Shown here: positions 58,243-64,000 of the stretch, one piece after another
Position numbering within the stretch: the first letter of the stretch is position 1
Layout of the letters: the number at the start of each line of letters is the position of its first letter
Assembly: GCF_011386835.1 (NCBI RefSeq)
Contig: NW_027052958.1
Location: forward strand, 23,001 to 87,000
Direction of reading: 5' to 3'
Origin: Chrysemys picta bellii
Taxonomy: Eukaryota; Chordata; Testudines; Emydidae
DNA length: 64,000 nt
Position numbers and translations under genes: made by a program
Notes under the pieces: generated by a model
The model's input: only the letters and a program-made list of their open reading frames with translations
Told to the model about the DNA's origin: nothing
The model's database searches: none

Positions 58243-58274
58243 CACCACTAAAGCACAAGATGGAACAGATAGTG

Positions 58275-58372
58275 TATATTCTAAGGGATCATTCAAGGTG
58301 AAGTGGCCCATTAACCCCCCTGTAGTCCTATGTTAATGGGCCACTTCACCTTGAATGGTCCCTTAGAATATG
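58275..58372. repeat. Palindrome at the junction of two Penelope-like copies
   Basis: CTAAGGGATCATTCAAGGTG (from 58281) and its inverse CACCTTGAATGGTCCCTTAG (to 58366) enclose GAAGTGGCCCATTAAC / GTTAATGGGCCACTTC. The spacer is about 16 bp, and the arms differ by about one base. Confidence 0.92.
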
Positions 58373-58433
58373 TGCTAACTACTTACAGCTAAATACAAGA
58401 TGGAACAGATAGTTTAGCACGCCACACCTGGAT

Positions 58434-58650
58434 TATGTCTACACTACCACTTATGTCGGCAAAATTTATGTCACTCCAGGGTATGAAAAAAACGTAAGTT
58501 TCGCCAGCATAAGTGGTAGTGTGCACAGCGCTATATCAACAGGAGAAGCTCTCGCCCGTCGGCATAGAGCGGCTACACAAGTGATCTTACAGCAGCGCAG
58601 CTGCATCACAGCTGTGCCACTGTAAGCTCGCTAGTGTAGACATGGCCTTA
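58434..58650. mobile_element. MITE, TATGTCTACACTA family (copy E)
   Basis: ATTATGTCTACACTACCAC and GCTAGTGTAGACATGGCC are the inverted ends. It is shorter than copy D inside. Confidence 0.75.
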
Positions 58651-58661
58651 GTGCCTTTCCC

Positions 58662-58701
58662 AGACCTGAAGAAGAACTCTGTGTAGTTCAAAAGCATGTC
58701 T
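58662..58701 (+). ncRNA. Hammerhead-ribozyme-like motif (copy 5, decayed)
   Basis: AGAC, CUGAAGA, GAACU...AGUUC, AAAA, GCAU, GUCU on the plus strand. Stem II GAACU/AGUUC replaces GAGCU/AGCUC by a compensatory pair, while the GAAA box has become AAAA, so it should be inactive. Confidence 0.5.
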
Positions 58702-58890
58702 TTCTCTCCAACAGAAGCTGGCCCAATAAAAGATATTGCCTCACCCGCCTTGTCTCCCTAATATCCTGGGACTGACATGGCTACAACACTGCATATCATC
58801 TATTAATACATAACATACAAAAATATGTCAAAAGAACTTTAAGTTATAAAGTTAAGTACTTAATTTGGAAATGCCAGATTTATGGATATT

Positions 58891-59005
58891 AGAGAGACAA
58901 GGTGGGTGAGGCAATACCTTTTATTGGACCAATTTCTGTTGGTGAGCGAGAGATAAGCTTTTGAGCTTACACCAAGCTCTTCTTCAGGTCTGGGAAACGT
59001 AGTCG
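58891..59005 (-). mobile_element. Penelope-like family 2, third copy
   Basis: AGAGACAAGGTGGGTGAGGC, TTTTATTGGACCAATTTCTG and TTCTTCAGGTCTGGG. It contains a decayed hammerhead-like motif at 58951-58991 (minus): AGAC, CUGAAGA, GAGCU...AGCUC, AAAA, GCUU, AUCU. Confidence 0.55.
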
Positions 59006-61514
59006 GATTAATAGAGGTCAGTGCAATCTAAGCTCTGCCCTCTTGTGTGACCATTGTGTGCACTGAATGAAGGAAGGGTCCTACGGAAAAAACAGTATGT
59101 GACCATGTAATTAAAGACTGTCATAAGGCATATGTACAAGGAGGCTGAACTAAGGTGGCATGGACAACTGCAAAACTGGCATTGCTTAACATTTTGTGTT
59201 TGACTTTGCAATCTAAGTCATGTTCTTCTAGTGTAGTTTTTGTGTGTAATTTTACGTATTTTTTTAATTGGAAAAAGTTTTAAAACAATTTCTATTCTGT
59301 GCAATGAAACAACCCTCACATAATGCACACTGAATCTTCAGTATTGCAGAACAAGTTTAGCTCCAGAGCTCACATTAGCAGGCAGCCAGAGAAGGCTGTT
59401 AGCCCAGAGACTGTGTACTGGGTCCAGAGGTGGGTGGGCGAGACTGATCTGTCTCTCTTTCTCCCCACTTCCAGGAGTGCGGGGTATCTACCCCATGTGG
59501 TGCCCCAATTGGAGGGATGGGCTGCTAGAGACATGTACAATGGCTAAGAGGGGTGACTGGAGGGAGCCCAGTATTGTTCTCTCTCTTCCTGCTGTTTTCT
59601 CAGCCCCCTAGGATGGAGTAGTTCCTGCCCCATGTGGTTAGATCACTGGGGCCATGATCCATTCCAGCGTGGTTGTTGGTGGAGTGGTCATGGGGAGCCC
59701 AGCCTATTTCTCTCCCCCTACCACCACCCTTGCAACAACTCCTCTAACAGCTCCCTACCGTTCCCAGTGCAGAGCCTCCCCCTCCCCCGCCCCTGAGATA
59801 TTTTCTTTTTAAAACATCGCTGTACTTTTAAAAATCTTTAAATTGAAAACAGTAATTTTAATACCAGATGTGGTATAACTTCTGTTTATGTGACTCTAAT
59901 TCCCCCCTTTAATTCCACACACAGCTATAAATGTCTGTTTATCTCTAACATGTATCTCAGAAATACTTGTTCTTTACAGAATTAAAGAAAACAGTATCCA
60001 CTTCTGTGTATTCTATGGGCTGCATAATTGAACCATCTCTCTTTCCAGCATCTCAAAATATAAATTGACAATATTTTTGGATTTACACTGGCCTCTTGGC
60101 CAAGGAAAATTCAGCTCTTGTTTCAGACTTGCAGTCCAGAATCTAAAGAAACAAATCTTTTTCCAGATCTTTGTTTGTATAGCTTTCAGACAATTATATA
60201 AATATAACCAGTAAGCGACTGAACTGTGGCATCTGGTTACAGCAATTGCGCCTAAGATTAAACGACAGAAAATGTCAATTACGTGCTCAACGTACAAATC
60301 ATGTCTTTCATGCCTTACTTTTTGAAAGATGTAGTTTGGACTGCACTGCGCTTGAGTGTCTATTGCAGAAATTTATAGCGATGGTTTCTTCTGGTTTATT
60401 CACGCATTTAAGCCCATAAATCACCAGTTTAGATCCATAAAACAAGTCGAAAAAAGTGTACTCCTAGTGTAAGTAGGATACCTATCTGTAGGTTAAGGCC
60501 CAATCTTGGTTTAGAAACTAGTATTATTACTTCTGTAAATGTTGCTGTCATGCCTAGTGTTGCTGGGGGGCTAACTAAAGAGACCCTCTTGAAGCACAAC
60601 TCAATTAACAGCCTCCAAAAGCCATTAAAGAACAGAGCCCCACACTCCTCTTCCCATTTCACTGTTTGCACTTGAAATGTCTAAAACCCCTCAAAGTCAA
60701 CTGCTGTTTGTAATTTGACATGGCGACATACATCCAGTGCTATTTGCTATCTTTACGGTAAGTGTGAGTACTATGAAAAACTTGTTACCCAGACTGAATT
60801 ATCTCAGGCACATGCAATCTTGAAATAACTGACCAGTAGTATGTCAGCAAGCACAAAGAAGAGAAACACCATCAGCAAAGCCAACAATACCATTGAACAA
60901 CAGGGTAGCTTGACTCTTAAAAGGCTAGAGGTACTGGGGCTAGCCAACCCTGATTACTCAAAAGGCACACCTGGGTTGGATCAGGTGGTTTCCTTTATCG
61001 ATCAGCAGGAAATTGCAAAGAAAGAGAGAGGCTCCTGTAGCAAAGATCCTGAGGTCAGTGGAGTTTTGAAGCTAGAACCTAGTGAGTATGAGGTTCCAGT
61101 AGGAAATCCTGACTGGGTTTGGGCCAGGAAGCTGAACTCAGCCAGGCAGGGTCTGGGAGTCACCTATTAAAGCAGGGAAGGCCTGGGAGCACAGTGATCA
61201 GAGACTGCTAGGAGTGATCAGGCTCCAGCATAGAGTCCTGGGGTGTGGGGCTGAGGCTACAGGTGGGAAAGGCTGGGGAGTGATCTGACAAGAAGATAAA
61301 ATGAATAGATTGCTTCAGCAATTTGAATTTTTTTTTTTTTTTTAGTATATTTTATCTGAATAAACCCAGACCTCAAGAAGGGATGTTGTGAGTGGACAAA
61401 AGGGTGTGGAATTTAAGAAGTCCTTTGGGGAAAGGTGAGGGAAATGAGGCAGACTGGCTGTAGGGTGACCCCAGGCAAGGAGAGGGTGATTGGGAGGCAG
61501 TGGGCCTGATCACC
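59006..61514. other. Non-coding stretch, nothing recognised
   Basis: There is an open frame of 109 codons at 60841-61170, hydrophilic, with no motif I recognise and no splice context; I do not call it a gene. The region 61140-61300 (GGCAGGGTCTGGGAGTC, AAGCAGGGAAGGCCTGGG) may be LTR-derived. Confidence 0.45.
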
Positions 61515-61720
61515 AATACTCTATGTAGCGCCCTTCATTGAAGGATCTCAAAGAGCCTTACAAACCTGCTTGTTGAATGTATTAATCCTCACAGGATTTC
61601 TTTGAGGCCTTATTTGACTGTTTGTGAAACAGAAGCATAAAGAGTTTATTTGACTTCCCTATGATGAAAGTAAATGAACTCAAGAGTCCTGATTCCTTAT
61701 CTTTTCTAACTAGCGGACTA
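61515..61720 (+). mobile_element. MIR-like SINE fragment
   Basis: TGTAGCGCCCTTCATTGAAG, GATCTCAAAGAGCCTTACAA, CCTCACAGGATTTC and AAGAGTCCTGATTCC follow the order of a vertebrate CORE-SINE of MIR type, diverged. Confidence 0.5.
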
Positions 61721-62867
61721 CCCTGCTGTCCTTCAAATAATCCTAATCTCCTTCTCTTCTAGCACCCAAACTCAAAAAGCAAATAAGGAAGCGCTCTTGG
61801 GGAAACTAACAATTAAAAAACTCTGACAAACCACTCTTGTTTCCAGAGACTCTAGTTGCAGGGATATGGATACTCACATTGTGGGGTGCAATCCACACCA
61901 GTAAGTGGTTGTGTTACTGCCTGTAACCCTGGGTGCCATAAATGCTCTGCTGCTGTAGCTCACAGCCTGAATACCAGTAGACAAGCAAAGACTGAGTTAA
62001 CCAGCTGTGGTTCACCAATTCTGATTCTGGCAGCCTCCTTGTTACACTCCAGTATCCACCAGCTTTGGTTACACCCGGCAAGAGGACCACAACATGCCCC
62101 AGTCTCTCATTTTCACAAAACTGTGTGGTTTGCAGTTTCCAGCCCTTTCTTGGACCTTGCAGAGGAACAATCGTTTGTTTGGTCCTCTGAAGAGACAAAA
62201 TGCCCAGCTTTATCATTTCAAGTGGCTTACCATTCAAACATAGCACTGGGTTGGTTCAGATAAAAAGTAAAGCAAGCTTATTAACAAAAGGAGACCAGAT
62301 TTTAAGTGATACCATGTAGAAGGAATTAAGTTAGAAAGGGTTACAAACAAAAGTAAAAATACATTTTCTGATGCTAAAACTTTAATAAGAATGGTCTAGG
62401 TATCAGGTAAGATTTTTACCACAAACTTCTTACAGCAAGACAGCTGACTGCCCCATGGTGAAGATCTCTCCTCAAAGACTAAAGTGCTCAGTTTCTTTGT
62501 CATTTTAGGTGAAAAGATAACATGGGGCTCTTTGCCCTTTGTCTTTTATAGTCCAGTGAACCTTTGAAATGGATCCTTCTGAAGATTACCTTCCAAAGGA
62601 AAGTTCATTCAAGCTGTAAGGACAGAGGCTGGGGCTGAAGGAAATTCTGTGGGGGTGGCTTCTTCCTGCCTCCTGTTTGCTAAAATGCAAATTGAGCTGT
62701 TTCTGCCCTCTGATTCAAACGAATTACTGCTTGACATGTGATTGCTGATTGATTCTGATGAACACCGGACTGGAACAGTGCTTCTATAGCGTGATGCCAA
62801 CTTTTCCCAACCTCGTGCTAAAAATGTCCCAAATCTGGTGAAAAATTCCCAGATAACGTTCTTTTAC

Positions 62868-63012
62868 AGTGCTTCTATATCCTGGGAAATTTCTCAAAAT
62901 CTGGGAATTTGTGAGTAAAATGTTTTGAATGAAAATTCCCTATTTCCCAAGTTGAAACATTTTACTCACAAATTCCTAGGTTTTGGGAAATTTCCCAGGA
63001 TATAGAAGCACT
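62868..63012. repeat. Palindrome 1
   Basis: AGTGCTTCTATATCCTGGGA (62868) and its inverse TCCCAGGATATAGAAGCACT (to 63012), symmetrical about 62940 with arms of about 59 bp and a 27-bp spacer. An extra copy of the arm edge (CAGTGCTTCTATAG) lies at about 62777. Confidence 0.93.
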
Positions 63013-63017
63013 GGACT

Positions 63018-63184
63018 GGAACTACTGACTTATCTTTTCTCTGGGAGAAACCTGTTTTCCCACTCCCCAGATTTGTCTCATAAATAATAATAATAATAAA
63101 TTTATTATTATTTATTATTTGTGAGACAAATCTGGGGAGTGGGAAAACAGGTTTCTCCCAGAGAAAAGATAAGTCAGTAGTTCC
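63018..63184. repeat. Palindrome 2 with (TAA)n/(TTA)n centre
   Basis: GGAACTACTGACTTATC...ATTTGTCTCA and the inverse TGAGACAAAT...GATAAGTCAGTAGTTCC, arms of about 70-80 bp with one to three differences, centred near 63101 on AATAATAAT...ATTATTATT. Near identity shows it formed recently. Confidence 0.95.
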
Positions 63185-63381
63185 AGTAGTTCCAAAATAC
63201 CTTTTAGTACCATATTTCCTGTGTATGGTCCCGTTGGGTATTTACGATACATGCACCATGCAAAATATTGATGAGTATGTTATCAGCTTTCCAATGATGA
63301 CACACATCGAATGCAGTTGATGACATTAATCAACTGGCGTGCACAGAACGCAGCAGGCCAGCTGAAACTCACTACCCAATG

Positions 63382-63513
63382 TAGGGTGACCAGAAGTCCT
63401 GATTTTATAGGGACAGTCCTGATATTTGAGGCTTTGTCTTCTATGAGTGCCTATTACGCCGCCCCGCCCCCCCCCCGGTCCTGATTTTTCACGCTTGCTC
63501 TCTGGTCACCCTA
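63382..63513. mobile_element. MITE, TAGGGTGACCAGA type (copy 2)
   Basis: TAGGGTGACCAGA and TCTGGTCACCCTA inverted ends. The flanks ACCCAATG and ACCAGATG match at 6 of 8. Same family as 21233-21356. Confidence 0.82.
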
Positions 63514-63819
63514 ACCAGATGCCAGGGAGCCGCTTGCAGGGGGATGCTGTTAGGGTCACAACTCTCACGGGGGGGAAGGGTGGCTGAAGGGGTGAGAAGA
63601 GCCTGTCTGTAGTTGCCCTCTGGCCCAGGCAGGGTGGGAGTTAAGGCTCAGGGGCTACGCTGCTCTCTCTGGCTTGTGCCCTGTGCCACAGCTAGCGCGG
63701 GTGGGGCTGAGCCTCCATCCTCACCAACCCCCTGCAGCCAATGGCCCTTTGCTGCAGCGCAGCCCTGTGGCCTTCGGCTCCCCATCCTCCTGGGCATGCG
63801 GACAGGGGCGCCTGGAGCT

Positions 63820-63980
63820 CAGGCGTAGGGCCCCGGGGCCTGGGAGTCCGCGCTGCTGGGCCCCTTCCCCGAGCGGAGCGCAGGGCAGGAGCGGCGGGCG
63901 GGCTGCGCCATCAAATCCCTACGCGCCCCCGGCGGGCCGGGCCTGCCAGAGCCGAGAGGCCCCGCTGCGCCACACTCAAG
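63820..63980 (+). promoter_or_regulatory. CpG-rich island, putative promoter/5'UTR of next gene
   Basis: A rise in GC and CpG (GCGGGCGGGCTGCGCC, CGCGCCCCCGGCGGGCCGGG), without the tandem structure of the GC-rich MITEs, directly before an ATG in strong context at the window end. This is the usual layout of a vertebrate housekeeping promoter. There is no TATA box. Confidence 0.6.
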
Positions 63981-64000
63981 ATGGCGGCTCGCCCCGCATC
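63981..64000 (+). CDS. Possible first codons of a gene running off the window
   Basis: AAGATGGCGGC is a good Kozak context, and the frame reads MAARPA to the end of the window. Too short to identify. It could instead be 5'UTR sequence or chance. Confidence 0.4.

Larger units (their letters stand above)
58373..58796 (+). mobile_element. Penelope-like family 2, plus-strand copy (split by a MITE)
   Basis: CAGACCTGAAGAAGAACTC, CCAACAGAAGCTGGCCC, CCTCACCCGCCTTGTC and CTGGGACTGACATGGCTAC run in the opposite sense to 57872-57975. The MITE at 58434-58650 interrupts it. It ends near ACACTGCAT. Confidence 0.5.

Noticed and set aside
60841..61170. 109-codon hydrophilic ORF
   Set aside because: No motif, no promoter or splice context, and downstream sequence looks LTR-like. 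It could be a retroelement fragment but there is not enough evidence.
1..64000. tRNA or rRNA genes and CRISPR arrays
   Set aside because: I looked for tRNA A and B boxes with a cloverleaf, rRNA-like conserved blocks and regularly spaced repeats, and found none that I could support.

Overview
This window is nuclear DNA from a vertebrate, most likely a non-avian sauropsid and probably a turtle. The reasons are AT-rich sequence, exons with GT/AG splice sites, and a mobile-element mix that I recognise as typical of turtle genomes: CR1 3' ends, Penelope-like elements, DIRS, RTE and Tigger-type elements, many hAT-like MITEs, and TG...CA solo LTRs. The species call rests on memory of repeat families, not on a search.

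Region 1 (about 3.3-38.7 kb, + strand) holds the only multi-exon gene remnant: thirteen exon-like blocks that match centromere protein F (CENPF) in order. They run from the N-terminal coiled coil through the conserved LPEVVKKG and TSPRLAAQ segments to a C-terminal CAAX-type box (Cys-Ile-Ile-Leu). Most splice sites survive. However, one exon has an in-frame stop, at least five others carry frameshifts, several exons are missing, and the giant central exons are reduced to about 170 bp. I read it as an unprocessed CENPF pseudogene, or a degenerate duplicate. Its introns hold a CR1 piece, MITEs, a DIRS-like remnant (14.6-16.6 kb), a LINE fragment with a zf-RVT-like domain (21.9-22.7 kb), a solo LTR (26.7-27.4 kb) and a Penelope-like element in inverted duplication (32.4-33.5 kb).

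Region 2 (38.75-47.8 kb) is a dense transposon nest. A 2.4-kb foldback element begins 5 bp after the CENPF-like stop codon. Each of its arms carries the same unrecognised 152-codon ORF, and a GC-rich hAT-like MITE with an exact 8-bp target duplication interrupts it. Next comes a solo LTR. Then an RTE LINE (- strand) is split by a Tigger-type element at TA; that element is split by two LTRs, and one of those LTRs is split again by a younger LTR. Every boundary has a readable target-site duplication, so the order of insertion can be read directly.

Region 3 (47.8-63.4 kb) is largely non-coding: a 1.1-kb GC-rich MITE with a minisatellite core (50.2-51.3 kb), an LTR-like stretch near 52 kb, a cluster of MITEs with TATGTCTACACTA ends, a second Penelope-like family with inverted copies (57.9-59.0 kb), and two adjacent near-perfect palindromes (62.9-63.2 kb).

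Region 4 (63.8-64.0 kb) is a CpG-rich island ending in a good Kozak ATG (63981), probably the first exon of a neighbouring gene that continues beyond the window.

The most interesting signals are hammerhead-ribozyme-like motifs with compensatory changes in both Penelope-like families, the foldback element with an ORF in each arm, and the layered transposon nest. I found no tRNA, rRNA, CRISPR or intact protein-coding gene.
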